A DNA stretch of 64,000 nt, taken from Mantis religiosa. Its lineage: Eukaryota > Arthropoda > Insecta > Mantodea > Mantidae. Under the pieces are notes generated by a model. That model had not been told where the DNA came from. It searched no databases and saw only the letters and a list, made by a program, of their open reading frames with translations. This document shows, in pieces, positions 53,975-63,629 of the stretch. Position numbers and translations under genes: made by a program. Location of the stretch: NCBI GenBank assembly GCA_030765055.1, contig CM060958.1:75908985-75972984 (forward strand). Reading direction: 5' to 3'. Position 1 is the first letter of the stretch, and each line of letters begins with the position of its first letter.

Positions 53975-55032
53975 GTAAATTTAAAAAACTAATTAAATGT
54001 AAGTAAATTTATCTTCTTCACTGAAGTTAAGAACAGTTACAGAATGTTCATGAAATACAATTAAATGTTTTCTATCTAAAGAGAGATGTTTTGGATAAAT
54101 AATTTTCCTGTGCAAATAAATTTCATAATCCTGATACATGGGGAAACATCTTTCACCTCTATTTATAAATATTGAACTAACCTAGCTTACAGTAGCAGTA
54201 CAGAATATATAATAAGAAATAACATTTGAATATTGTAAACTGTGGTGAAACACACTAGAAATGCAGAACACATGCAATATAACTTAGTTTCATTTTATAA
54301 TTACTTCACTTAGTGACCATTTTCTAATCACCACTACTGCATGTATACAAGATTCACTATCACTACAAAGGTCTTGGCATGTTGTACTTGCTCACCAAAC
54401 TGTGACTGACTTACTCAAGGCTACGTTAATTGGCTAAGAAATTATCTGTTGTTGCTTTTTACTCTTACTGTAAAGACTAGTTTGTTCAGTGTGCATCCAA
54501 TAATGAAAGCATATTCAAAATGTGTTATGTGTGAATAACTTTAAAAGCAGTTTTGTTATTGTTGTTACTATTGTTGTTCTCCTGTAATTAGCCCATAAAA
54601 ATGCTACCAAAAATTTGTGTGAAATAAAGAACTTTTGTGCAGGATAAATACACAACCTGTGGACAGATATGTAAACAATTTTAGAAGACATTTCCTAATA
54701 TTTTAGTTTTAGACAGAGGTAGTGATGGATGTCTGGTTAATAAATTTAGGACAATAGGATCACTAAATACTAAACCCAGGAAGCACACACAAATTTCAAA
54801 TTTTAACAAAGAAGGAGGTGGATGGAGAGGATGAAATTTGTGCATTGTCTTTTCTTTAAAAAAAAAGGGGGGGGGTAATAACTTTTATTATGATAATTTA
54901 TGTTTGTTCTCACCAACACCATCTAGTCTATTCTTATAATACTTATATTTTAGAAATCTTCAATGTGCAATAGCAGTAATTCTTTTTGTGCTTTGCTCCT
55001 TATATGTTCACTCTTTCATGTATACCTACAGT

Positions 55033-55099
<67 letters not shown>

Positions 55100-55425
55100 C
55101 GTGCGTGCGTGTGTGTGTACGTGCGTGCTTGTGCGTATTTTGTTTTCTAGTGCTTAACAAATCATTCTCGTAGATGTTTGCTGAAGCAGTCAAGTCCTGT
55201 AGCCTGAATTTGGCAACAGCTGTTTCTTGGGGTCTGTTTCAGGTTTTTATATTTTTTTCTTCTTTAGAATTGAATATATTTGTACTTAAATTTGAGTTAT
55301 AATGATCACTGATTTTCTTCTTAATGATATGTTTAACTGAATCCAGTGGCACTTTCAGTTGTACTTTATTTTGAATTTTGATTTAGTTTTTCCTAAGACA
55401 TTTATTTTCTCATAGTTATTTTCCT
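53975..55425. other. RFX intron, nothing but simple repeats
   Basis: A9/G8 junction at 54859-54875 and a long GT/GCGT tract (55037-55132). No mobile-element ends recognised. Confidence 0.45.
55037..55132. repeat. (GT)n microsatellite with GC interruptions
   Basis: About 50 bases of pure GT followed by GCGCGCGTGCGTGCGTGC. It makes an artificial Cys-Val frame. Confidence 0.97.
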
Positions 55426-55641
55426 TTTCTGAATTTGAAGATAATAATAAATAATAATAAATTGGATTTAGAGGAAGTCTAAGCATATCAATAATTACAT
55501 AAAAAAAAAATAAAAGTTTTAACCCTTTTTCACATCAATTTGCTGTTTTTAATAGTTTGATTTATAGATTAATAAATATACCACTGAATAAAGAGGAGTT
55601 TAATAAAGAATATAAACATATTATTAATACTGCTTTAATTA

Positions 55642-56214
55642 ATGGTTTTAATGAAGACTTTATACATAAAAGAGTTGAAAAATTTAAATATCAAAAAACT
55701 GTTAATGATATTTCTACCCTTAAAAAAAATAAAAGACGATTATACTTTTAAAAAATTTACATATCATTGGGTTGATAAACATTTTCAAAAACTTTTTAAA
55801 GGGTCTGGTATAACTTTAGTTCCTCAAAATAAATATAGTATTAAAAATTTACATTTCTCTAAAAAAGATAAAATTCCTATTAATAAAAAATCTGGTATTT
55901 ATCAATTTAATTGTTTAGATTGTGATCAGATTTATATTGGTAAGACAAAATGTAATTTGGAAACGAGAACGAAAGAGCATTTTAACATTCAGTATAAACA
56001 AACTGATCAATCGGCCATAGCAGATCAGTTTTGGCCATTTAACCATGAAATAAATCCTGAAGTTAAATTTTTAAAACAATTAAATGGTCCGATAGATTTA
56101 ATGGTTTGGGAAAAGATATTTATTTTAAAAAATAAACATCGCATAATGAATTTTGAAATACCAGCAGTTGATTCTGTTTTTAGGTTTGTTTGTTTTGTTT
56201 TCAGATTTTGGTAA
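55642..56214 (+). pseudogene. PLE5 GIY-YIG endonuclease (nearly intact)
   Basis: After a frame break in an A-run near 55720, one frame reads FTYHWVDKHFQKLFKGSGIT, LVPQNKYSIKN, KSGIYQFNCLDCDQIYIGKT, LETRTKEHFNIQYKQ, WEKIFILKNKHRIMNFEIP to a stop at 56212-56214. GIY, YIG, Arg, His and the late Glu are all present. Upstream RT coding is in another frame (55557-55751). Confidence 0.88.
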
Positions 56215-56250
56215 TACTGAAAAACATAGTATCCTTGACAACAAAGTGTG

Positions 56251-56285
56251 TTGATGATGTGAGCAAATGTTCGTGAAATCGATCT
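56251..56285 (+). ncRNA. hammerhead-like motif of PLE5
   Basis: TTGATGA (C3 changed to T), T, stem II GTGAGC/GTTCGT with loop AAAT, GAAATCGATC. Palindrome ATCGAT. The sister copy at 62979 has the intact CTGATGA. Confidence 0.6.
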
Positions 56286-56349
56286 CAACTAATAAGAAAA
56301 ACTGACATTTTCATAAGATAAAATAAAGCTTTTGTTACAAATAGTTATA

Positions 56350-57380
56350 TTTGTGCAATATTACTTATCCACTTTGCACAGGCATCCATTGGAAGACACT
56401 TTGTTTATTAGATATTATATCTTTTTAAGCTACAGAAATTTTTTATTTTTTTCCATTTTTGATTCTGAGTTGAAGATACCACTTGGATTGCAGTTCTAAA
56501 ATCTGATAAAATAATGTTTTTGCATTTTTGTAGCCAAATATTTAATAGCAATGAAGAGATTTATGGGCAATTGCATAAATTTCATCAGCTACTAATGTTT
56601 TTCACAAAATATTTTCTAAATTAGAAAAACTGTTATGTACTACCGCCAGCTCCATCATAGTTTAAAAACGAAACAGTATATATGCGGTGTAATAAGAAAA
56701 TAACAGAATTGTTCTTTTTTTTAAAGAATCTTTATTTATTCATTATTAATTTCTTATTATTAATTTAATTCATTATTAAATCTTTATTAATTTCTGACAA
56801 ATTATGGCCTTGTGCTGCCACACATCTCGCACTTTCTGTGACAAAGGTATGTGATTATTGTAATTATAATTTGCATGACAAGTCGAAGTGCTAGAAATGA
56901 AATATTCAACATGGCAGCAGCATGCCTGCTGCAGTGGCAGCGTGTCTTCTGCTGCAGCATTAACTGCCCACCAGTTAAACATAAGGCACTGAATAACTAC
57001 AAAGCACATAAATTCTTCTTACATTCACTGAATGCTCTTCTATTTGAGGCTGGTTCACAACAAATCAAGAAAAGAAACCAGAATTGAAAACAAAACAATA
57101 TGCAACATATTTATTCACAATACATCAGGAATTAGAATAGGAATACATGATAATGGCCATATCAATAACAAATTGGAAAGTCAATTTTCCACATTGGAAC
57201 TTGTTTGTAACTGATGATACTTTAGCCTACTTCCAATTCGGCCAGCATAACGCTGCTTAACTAATGTAAAAATTCAACAGAGTAAGCACTTGTTAAACGC
57301 AGAACCATCACTATTTCCATTTCCTCTAGCAAACTGTCTCAAAAAAGCATCATTTCTTTATTGTTAGCATACAATACGTT
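56350..57380. other. RFX intron, nothing recognised
   Basis: AT-rich with small direct repeats (TTATTAATTT at 56745-56790). No exon or element ends recognised. Confidence 0.4.
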
Positions 57381-57384
57381 TAGG

Positions 57385-57498
57385 TTAATTGATGGAAATT
57401 AATCATTTCTTCACACTAGCTGCATATAGGCTCTATCTATCCAAAACCTTAGCATATATATGGCTAGTGTGAAGAAATGATTAACTTCCATCAATTAA
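57385..57498. repeat. 36-bp inverted repeat (hairpin)
   Basis: TTAATTGATGGAAATTAATC...CACTAGC (57385-57420) is inverted at 57463-57498 with one mismatch. The loop is 42 bases. It could be another small fold-back element; no core motif or target duplication seen. Confidence 0.75.
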
Positions 57499-57589
57499 CT
57501 TAAATAATAAGAGTTAAAATGATGAAGCCTGGGACTCAAGTACTTACAATAGCAAGTCACCACAAGCTGTGTATCTCGAATACGAGAGC

Positions 57590-57760
57590 CCCTAGTGGTT
57601 TACCAGGAAAATATGAGTCAATTGGAGAATTTAATGTCATGACAGCAAGTTGGCCATGGTAGCTCAATGGGTAACAGCGACTGAACGGAAACCAAGAGAT
57701 CCATGGTTCAAATCCCGGCCATGGCATTGAATTTTTCAAGTTGACTCTATACAGTAAGTT
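57590..57760 (+). mobile_element. tRNA-derived SINE (AATTTAATGTCA family)
   Basis: GTGGTTTACCAGGAAAATATGAGTC, GGAGAATTTAATGTCATG, TGGTAGCTCAATGGGTAACAGC (A box), GATCCATGGTTCAAATCCCGG (B box), CCATGGCATTGAATTTTTCAAG. Best preserved copy of the family. Confidence 0.88.
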
Positions 57761-58039
57761 ATTTGCTGTCATTTAAGGCTTTCTTTTAATTTCTCCAAGA
57801 GTTTGTTGATATTTGTAGTTTTTTTATTGTTGCATTATGAGGAAATAGTTTTCAGTTGCATATATATGAAGTGCAAGTGACACTTTCCTACAAAAATAAA
57901 TTCTCCCATTAAATGTGCTCACATAGATCTCTGTTTCAGTTTATTGTGAACCAACTTTAAATTTGTAAATTAAGGATGATTTTGAATCAAGAGATCAAAA
58001 TGTTTAAATAAGAAGCATGAGTTACTGTAACATCCAAAC

Positions 58040-58265
58040 CTGAGGTGAAGAACTAGAATGGTTGGAGCCACCAGAATGGTTGGTATTGCCTTGCTCATAT
58101 GAACCATCCATTTTCTGGTTGCCACCACTGCCTGAGAGGAACTTGTAGCGTTTCTGCGATGATGGTTGTTGCCTCACCGACATTGAAGATCCATCTTCTA
58201 TCAACTGATTCAATGCAGAGCCCGGCTTAACACGAATTCCATAGTAATGGTACTTTGAATTTCCC
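58040..58265 (-). CDS. Rfx: RFX transcription factor, exon (end of DNA-binding domain)
   Basis: Acceptor ATATTTTAG; the first G completes an Arg codon. It then reads GNSKYHYYGIRVKPGSALNQ, LIEDGSSMSVRQQPSSQKRY, KFLSGSGGNQKMDGSYEQGN, TNHSGGSNHSSSSPQ. RGNSKYHYYGIR is the wing of the RFX winged helix, which contacts the X-box DNA. R-QP--QK-RYK follows as in RFX1-3. The donor CAG/GTTTGG is weak but is the only one giving phase 0 for the 53968 exon. The remaining DNA-binding domain must lie upstream of 58265 and was not found before 64000. Confidence 0.94.
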
Positions 58266-58679
58266 CTAAAATATTGAAAGAATAGGAAAATGGAATTAAA
58301 TTACAAGATAAATTATTCTAAGAATTTGATCAGTTAATGATACTTAATTGTTAACATTCACCTGAGAATGAACATATCAGGAGATTCACACAATCCTCCA
58401 GTGTAAGAAATAAGGTAATACCAGTATTTTACAGGCAGTGCTCTAATTTAGTAATTTATTTCCTTTTACATCAACAAATGGAAATACAAAATCAAGATTA
58501 CAATTATAAAATACATACTGAAATATGCCATATATTCCTAAATCCTGAAAATCCTATCATGTTATCATGTTGCCCACCATTGAATAGTAATTCGGTCCCC
58601 ATACACCTAACCCTAGGTTTTTGTGTAATGGAGGCCCTCTGCTCCTTTTTACACTTTCTGCCATTTCACCTATCTCACT

Positions 58680-59165
58680 CTACATTTTTCTCTTAATTGT
58701 TCTTAGCCATCTCTCTTTAACTTTCCCTAAATAATTTCCTATATTTCTCCTGTTCTTTTCTCCTTTTACTGACAACATTTTTCTAATTACTACTTCACCC
58801 CCCAAACTGTCCCATTTACGTAGCCAAGCCTGCTCTCTCCATATCTTTGTTTGACTACAATTTAATATACAATGGAAATCTGCATTCTCTTCTCCACACA
58901 ATGGACATTTATCTAGCTCCCTCTCTTGACCTATACCTTTCAAGTTTCTCACTCCTGTTCTCACACAAGCAAAACCTTCTCGCCCTAACTTACTACATAT
59001 ATCTATATATCCTTCCCTCCCCCAAGTTATTTTTATTTCTCTGTATAATCTTAATGAGCTTTTGTCACTTATATTGGCAAAAATATCTTGTCTGTCAATA
59101 TCTTCTAATCTTAGCTTAACCTCTTGGCAGTGCTCTAAGTACATTCTCTGATTTCTCTCAATAGT
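58680..59165 (-). pseudogene. LINE C-terminal region with zinc knuckle
   Basis: 154-codon open frame 59144-58680: VKLRLEDIDRQDIFANISDK, SLRLYREIKITWGREGYIDI, then DKCPLCGEENADFHCILNCS (CX2C...HX4C) and a basic C-terminus. This is the tail of a LINE ORF2 of the kind seen at 3740-4490 and 48.2 kb. The RT itself is not attached. The open frame hints at a young fragment. Confidence 0.75.
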
Positions 59166-59512
59166 TTTTTTAATAAACTATCACACTACCTTAAAATCTA
59201 TGCAGGTACTTAACACAGTGATGATTGTTCTGGATTTGAGCTCTGAAGATGCAGAGTCCAAATCAAAGACTAGTTTTCTTTTTTTTAAATTTAAAACAAC
59301 TACAACAAGGCAGATTTTCTGTGAAATTCTTAAGTGTAAATTATTGTGAACTGTTCAGTTAAAGTAGGAAACATCATTACACAGTAAACGAAGCTTATGG
59401 TGGTGGGTTGAGGTAACAATCAAATTCCCTTCTTGGAAGTGTTGAAAACAGTGTTGTTATGATAAATTAACTTTAAAGAGAGCCGATTAAAGACACTAAA
59501 CAACACTTACTT

Positions 59513-60094
59513 TTAAATTTTTCCGGAACATGTTTCTGAGGCTTTGCCTCTATCATCAGCCGGCTCTCGACTGGTTCTCGTTGGTGTAGTTGACGATATT
59601 TTGTCACAGGTCTCCTCTGGTGGCGGTTCAAGGAACTTGCTGAACAAATCTTTCTGGGGGATGTCAAAATTGAATGCTTTGTTCCTATTTTTTGAAATGA
59701 AGATTTGTTCCCATGTGAATAGTTCTTGTTTTCCTGATGTATGTTTTAGTAGTTTTGGTTCTGGATTTATGTTGTGGTTTTTTTCCCAAAAATGTGTGGC
59801 AACTGCTGATTTTTCTAATTGTTTATATTTTATGTTTCTAAAGTGTTCCTTTGCTCTTGTTTCTAAATTTCTTTTTGTTTTTCTAATATAAATTTGACTA
59901 CAGTCATTGCATTCAATTTGATATATACCAGATTTTTTGTTAGATGGAATGGCATCTTTGATGTTTGAGCAAATTAGGTTTTTTAAGGAGAAATGGTTGA
60001 CTGGTGCTAGTTGAATGTTTTGTTTTTTGAAGACTTTTTTGAATTTATCATAGACCCATGGATGGTAAGTGAATTTTTTGAAAATCATAACCAC
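59513..60094 (-). CDS. PLE GIY-YIG endonuclease domain (intact ORF)
   Basis: 193 codons. Linker FKKFTYHPWVYDKFKKVFKK and QLAPVNHFSLKN; nuclease KSGIYQIECNDCSQIYIRKT (GIY present, YIG changed to YIR), ETRAKEHFRNIKYKQ, WEQIFISKNRNKAFNFDIP. A Pro/Thr/Ser-rich tail ends at EPADDRGKASETCSGKI. The YIG Gly to Arg change would probably weaken or abolish catalysis. The last ~15 codons are also the ribozyme-like sequence. Confidence 0.88.
   Translation of the reverse strand: MVMIFKKFTYHPWVYDKFKKVFKKQNIQLAPVNHFSLKNLICSNIKDAIPSNKKSGIYQIECNDCSQIYIRKTKRNLETRAKEHFRNIKYKQLEKSAVATHFWEKNHNINPEPKLLKHTSGKQELFTWEQIFISKNRNKAFNFDIPQKDLFSKFLEPPPEETCDKISSTTPTRTSREPADDRGKASETCSGKI
59523..59563 (-). ncRNA. hammerhead ribozyme-like motif (most canonical)
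   Basis: Stem I CCGG, CTGATGA, TA, stem II GAGGC/GCCTC with an AAA loop, A, GAAACATGTT, stem I CCGG. All conserved core bases are present. Stem III is the 6-base palindrome ACATGT with no loop, so one molecule can hardly form it but two can pair. Predicted cleavage follows the U before CCGG. Confidence 0.8.
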
Positions 60095-60124
60095 AACCCT
60101 CTCAGCTACAGAAACTAGGAAAGA

Positions 60125-60232
60125 TAGATCTTGGCTAAAGAAAGATCCCCATCCTAGCTGCGAATTGAACCCGGGACCCCTCGCTCAGCAGGCAGGTGCT
60201 CTACTGACTGAGCTATGGGGCCAGCCATTGTT
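60125..60232 (-). mobile_element. tRNA-like SINE head
   Basis: Minus strand: GGCCCCATAGCTCAGTCAGT, AGAGCACCTGCCTGCTGAGC, GAGGGGTCCCGGGTTCAATTC. A and B boxes are excellent and the 5' arm resembles a tRNA, but the 3' acceptor half is not complementary. It is read as a SINE, not a tRNA gene. Confidence 0.8.
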
Positions 60233-60489
60233 TATATCGACAGAAACATGTTTATTTATACTGACTGATTTACTGATTTATGAAACTGAATTTAACCTCT
60301 AATGCACTAAATAATATTCTATACGATGATGAGTGAAAAGAAAAGGATTTTACTTTTAATGATGGTTGGCTACACACCCATAACAATCTCATTGCGAGGT
60401 TCCTATTTATTTAATAACTTGTATTCCAATTTCACATACATCAGTGATAAGAAACTGGTAATGTAGAGGACAAACCAGGATAAGATTGC

Positions 60490-60900
60490 CCGAATTGTGA
60501 GAATACCTAATTGAATGCTCTCCATGTGTAAGAAAATACAAAAGTATGTACAATGAATTTGGTGTTAGAATACAATATAAGCCTTAGATGAAAACCCATA
60601 GAGGACAATCCAGATAGAAGAACACAGTTTTGTGAATTAATGATGGAGCACATTAACAATAATCCAGTTCTTCTAAGACAAACTACATTTTCAGAAGGTA
60701 TGTTCTGCCTGAATGGATTTGTGAACATGCTCAGATACTGGTCAGACATAAATCTACAAATGATGGAGGAGAAACAATGCGCTATCCACAGACACTAATG
60801 TTTGGCCTGGTATTGTTATTGGCTATATTATTGGTCCTTATTTCTTCATAGAAAATGCTACAAGATATTTGGATTTGCTTTAAAATCAGGTACTAATAGT
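60490..60900 (+). pseudogene. Tc1/mariner-superfamily transposase fragment
   Basis: DNPDRRTQFCELMMEHINNN then LLRQTTFSEGMFCLNGFVNM, RYWSDIN, and a shifted LAWYCYWLYYWSLF. The family pattern is ED--RR-QFCE-M---I--NP-LL--I-FSDE--F-LNG-VN--N-RYW. The catalytic Asp of FSDE is Gly here. Related to 31950-32825 and 63360-63625. Confidence 0.75.
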
Positions 60901-61002
60901 CATTGAAAACTTGTTTCTACATCTCATTTTTGGACTTCTTTTTGTGATCCTAGATTGGACCACAAAAGCAGTGGTATATCGAAACAGATGCAACGATTTA
61001 TG

Positions 61003-61045
61003 ATGATGATTGTTGTTGATGATGATGATGATGATGATGATGTGT
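61003..61045. repeat. (GAT)n microsatellite
   Basis: ATGATGATTG then GATGATGATGATGATGATGA. Confidence 0.93.
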
Positions 61046-61289
61046 ATATGAGGGTGCTCAACTTCGAGCTCATCAGCGCCCATTCAAAAACTTAATCATG
61101 GCAACAGCCAGAGAAAAATTTCACTATAAATTACAAAAATAAAAATAAAATGACAAATAAATATGCACAGAAAAAAATAAAATATAATAAAGAAACTATA
61201 CCTAAGATTTAATAAATGCCAAAAGTCATAAAAGCATTTTCTTTATTAAATTCTGTAACTTACACAGGAAAACAAACTACCTGCCTAGC

Positions 61290-62060
61290 AGTGGTTGAAT
61301 CAATTTGTCTCTTTTCTTGAGAGTTGGGCTAACATTTTCAGGAGATTTGTCCCGCCTTTTTTACACCATCATTCTGGTAGTGAAGGCAAGATCTTACTTA
61401 TCCATATTGTCTAAGAAGGAGGACTTCTTTCCAATTAATAATTTCGGTTCGAATTCCTTGAACCGATCGGAACCTGCAAACGACGAAGATGACAGTCGCC
61501 AATCTGAATCCTCTCCAGATGATTCCTCAGAAGATGATCTATGAGGAGATGGTTGTGGACTTTAACGCTGGATTATTTTTTTTTTTTTGTACTAGTCTTC
61601 TTGTTATCCCTGCGGAAGTCGTTTCTTTCATACGAGACCTTAAACTTTCTGGGCAATGCATTACGTACTATTGGTTCACATGTTCTTGCAGTAGATGCTT
61701 TCTACGGTGACTTGGCTGAAACGTTCTCTTTATGAGTGGACTTGGTAGGCGTGCTCACTGTTGTTGATGCAGGTGTCTGTTGCGTTGGCTGTGAAACTGG
61801 TGTAACTGTTCTTTCTGCAATGACTGCGCCATTTAAGTCGCTAGTTTGTGTTGCAATTTCATGCCTAGGTATTGGCTTAGTTGCAACTGCACTATAAGTA
61901 ACAGTCCTAGGTACAGAATGCTGATGAATACACAAGAGCTTCTGTGCTTCCCAGAAGCACACCTTCTCTCTTACCCGAATCTCTTGGATTGCCCTTTCCT
62001 TCATAAACTGTGGGCATTTTCTGGAGTGTGATGTACAATTACCACTGCAGTTGACACAGT
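61290..62060 (-). pseudogene. Jockey/R1-type LINE ORF1 (Gag-like) C-terminal part
   Basis: Minus strand from 62060: CVNCSGNCTSHSRKCPQFMK (a Cys/His knuckle with an altered third knuckle position), ERAIQEIRVREKVCFWEAQK, then a Thr/Pro/Ser-rich tail open to 61702. After a stop, further ORF1-tail-like sequence (EESGEDSDWRLSSSSF, RDKSPENVSPTL) reaches about 61290. ORF1 proteins bind LINE RNA. The start is cut by the PLE at 62060. Confidence 0.7.
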
Positions 62061-62375
62061 ACTAAATTTACAAGATAAAGCTATAAAATTCACCTTAGAA
62101 ACTGAAATTAATGGATTTCTTCCTTTTCTGGATTTGAAGATAATAGGAAATAATAATAAATTAGATTTTGGTATTTTTAGGAAGTTTACTCATATTGATA
62201 ATTACATAAAAAATAAAAGTTTTAATCCTTTTTCCACATAAATTTGCTGTTTTTAATAGTTTGATTTATAGATTAATAAATATACCCCTGAATAAAGAAG
62301 AATTTAATAAAGAATATAAACATATTAATACTGCTTTAATTCAATGGTTTTAATATAGACTTCATATAAAAGGAG

Positions 62376-62935
62376 ATGGAAAAATTTAAATACAAAAAAC
62401 TGTTAATGATATTTCTACTCTTTTTTTTAAAAAAAAAAAAAAAAAAAAACGATTATAATTTTAAAAAAATTACTTACCATCCTTGGGTTAGTAAACATTT
62501 TCAAAATTTTTTTAAAGAATTTGGTATAACCTTAGTTCCTCAAAATATAGTATTAAAAATTTACTACATTTCTCTAAAAAAGATAAAATTCCTAATAATA
62601 AAAAATCTGGTATTTATCAATTTAATTGTGATCAGGTTTATATTGGAAAGACGAAAAGTAATTTGGAAACCAGAACGAAAGAACATTTTTGTAACATTAA
62701 GTATAAAAAGACCGATAAATCGGCCGTAGCAGATCTTTTTGGTCATTTAACCATGAAATAAATCCTGAAGTTAAATTATTAAAACAATTAAATGGTCCGA
62801 TGGATTTAATGGTTTGGGAAAAGACATTTATTTTTAAAAATAAATATTGCATAATAAATTTTGAAACACCAGCAGTTGATTCTGTTTTTAGGTTTCTTTC
62901 GTTTTCAGATTTTGGTAATACTGAAAAAACATAAT
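62376..62935 (+). pseudogene. PLE7 GIY-YIG endonuclease, frameshifted
   Basis: ITYHPWVSKHFQNFFKEFGI TL, then in other frames NKKSGIYQFNCDQVYIGKTK, ETRTKEHFCNIKYKK and WEKTFIFKNKYC. Homologous to 55642-56214, more decayed. Confidence 0.82.
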
Positions 62936-62978
62936 AACATGGTAACCGGAATCCTTGACGACGAAGTGTGTTGATGGA

Positions 62979-63013
62979 CTGATGAAGCAAGCAATTTGTT
63001 TGTGAAATCGATC
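62979..63013 (+). ncRNA. hammerhead-like motif of PLE7
   Basis: CTGATGA, A, stem II GCAAGC/GTTTGT, GAAATCGATC. All core boxes intact; palindrome ATCGAT. Confidence 0.68.
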
Positions 63014-63099
63014 TCAATTAATAAGAAAAATTGACATCATTTTCTTAAAATAAGTGAAGTTTTGTTATAAATAGTTATATTTAAGTAATTAAGTTTGAG

Positions 63100-63355
63100 T
63101 CTCCTTCACCTTGTCTTTTTTTTTTTTTTTTTTTAATATTTTGTCATAAGCTTTTAATCCTTGTATAAATCTCCTTGTATAAATGTATTTTACAGAGTAA
63201 TTTAATCTTGAAAGTACAGTTAATTACATTCGTTCTAACAAAGGTTAAATCCTGCTTAATACTTTCATACATGCTCACATCTAAATAAGAGGTGGTTTAA
63301 AGGATGAACAAATTTACATAAAATAAAAAGTAAAGGTAACTCTGTATGTCAGATT
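63100..63355. other. no gene; T20 tract
   Basis: T-run at 63116-63135, otherwise AT-rich. Confidence 0.45.
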
Positions 63356-63359
63356 TATA

Positions 63360-63625
63360 GGAACTGCTCGAAATGGCAACCCTCATTTTCAATGCAAAGT
63401 TGACTGCAGTGAAGGATCAACTATCTATCGTACTCTGTCCAAAATTCCTTGTGCTGTTGAATAACTTCACATGCAGCTATTATTCAGACAGGTCCTCTTC
63501 TGAGGCAATAGGTGTTTCATACACCAGAGACTTGGTGACCCCAGAAAAAGAAATCAACTGGGTTGAGGTCGAGACAACATGCTGGCCAAGCACAGCTGGA
63601 CCCTTGCACTGGTCAATCGGATTCA
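63360..63625 (-). pseudogene. Tc1/mariner-superfamily transposase C-terminus
   Basis: Minus strand, across frames: WPARSPDLNPVDFFFWGH then KSLVYETPIASEEDL, ACEVIQQHKEFW and ALKMRVAISSS-type end. This is the last catalytic Asp region and C-terminus of the family also present at 31950 and 60490. A plus-strand ORF over the same bases (63373-63651) is its shadow. Confidence 0.75.
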
Positions 63626-63629
63626 TGTT

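Larger units (their letters stand above)
55430..56345 (+). mobile_element. Penelope-like element PLE5
   Basis: It starts in the RT thumb (LNLKIINNNKLDLEE, then YRLINIPLNKEEFNKEYKHI), passes through the linker and GIY-YIG domain and ends after the hammerhead-like motif with TAAGATAAAATAAAGCTTTTG and AAATAGTTATATTTGTG. Same family as 62050-63090. 5' truncated. Confidence 0.88.
59473..60100 (-). mobile_element. Penelope-like element PLE6
   Basis: The minus strand carries an intact GIY-YIG ORF overlapped at its end by a textbook small hammerhead. The element is cut at about 60098 where the tRNA-like SINE region begins; no RT is present. The 3' flank after the hammerhead continues TTTAAAAGTAAGTGTTG. 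Confidence 0.87.
62060..63090 (+). mobile_element. Penelope-like element PLE7
   Basis: It starts in the RT thumb (FTLETEINGFLPFLDLKIIG, then THIDNYIKNKSFNPF), continues through the linker and GIY-YIG domain with several frameshifts (A-run at 62429-62449), a hammerhead-like motif and the end AAAATAAGTGAAGTTTTG with AAATAGTTATATTTAAG. It is inserted against the LINE ORF1 remnant. Confidence 0.88.

Noticed and set aside
54963..55157. 64-codon Cys/Val-rich ORF
   Set aside because: Translation of a (GT)n tract.
59236..59278. CTGAAGATGCAGAG...AAAGACTAGTTTTC as another hammerhead
   Set aside because: The GAAA box is disrupted (AAAGACTAG) and stem II does not pair; at best a dead PLE remnant.
60125..60232. 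Possible functional tRNA gene
   Set aside because: Good A and B boxes, but the acceptor stem does not close and the context is a SINE-like repeat; the same holds for 57590, 52928, 18345 and 30280.
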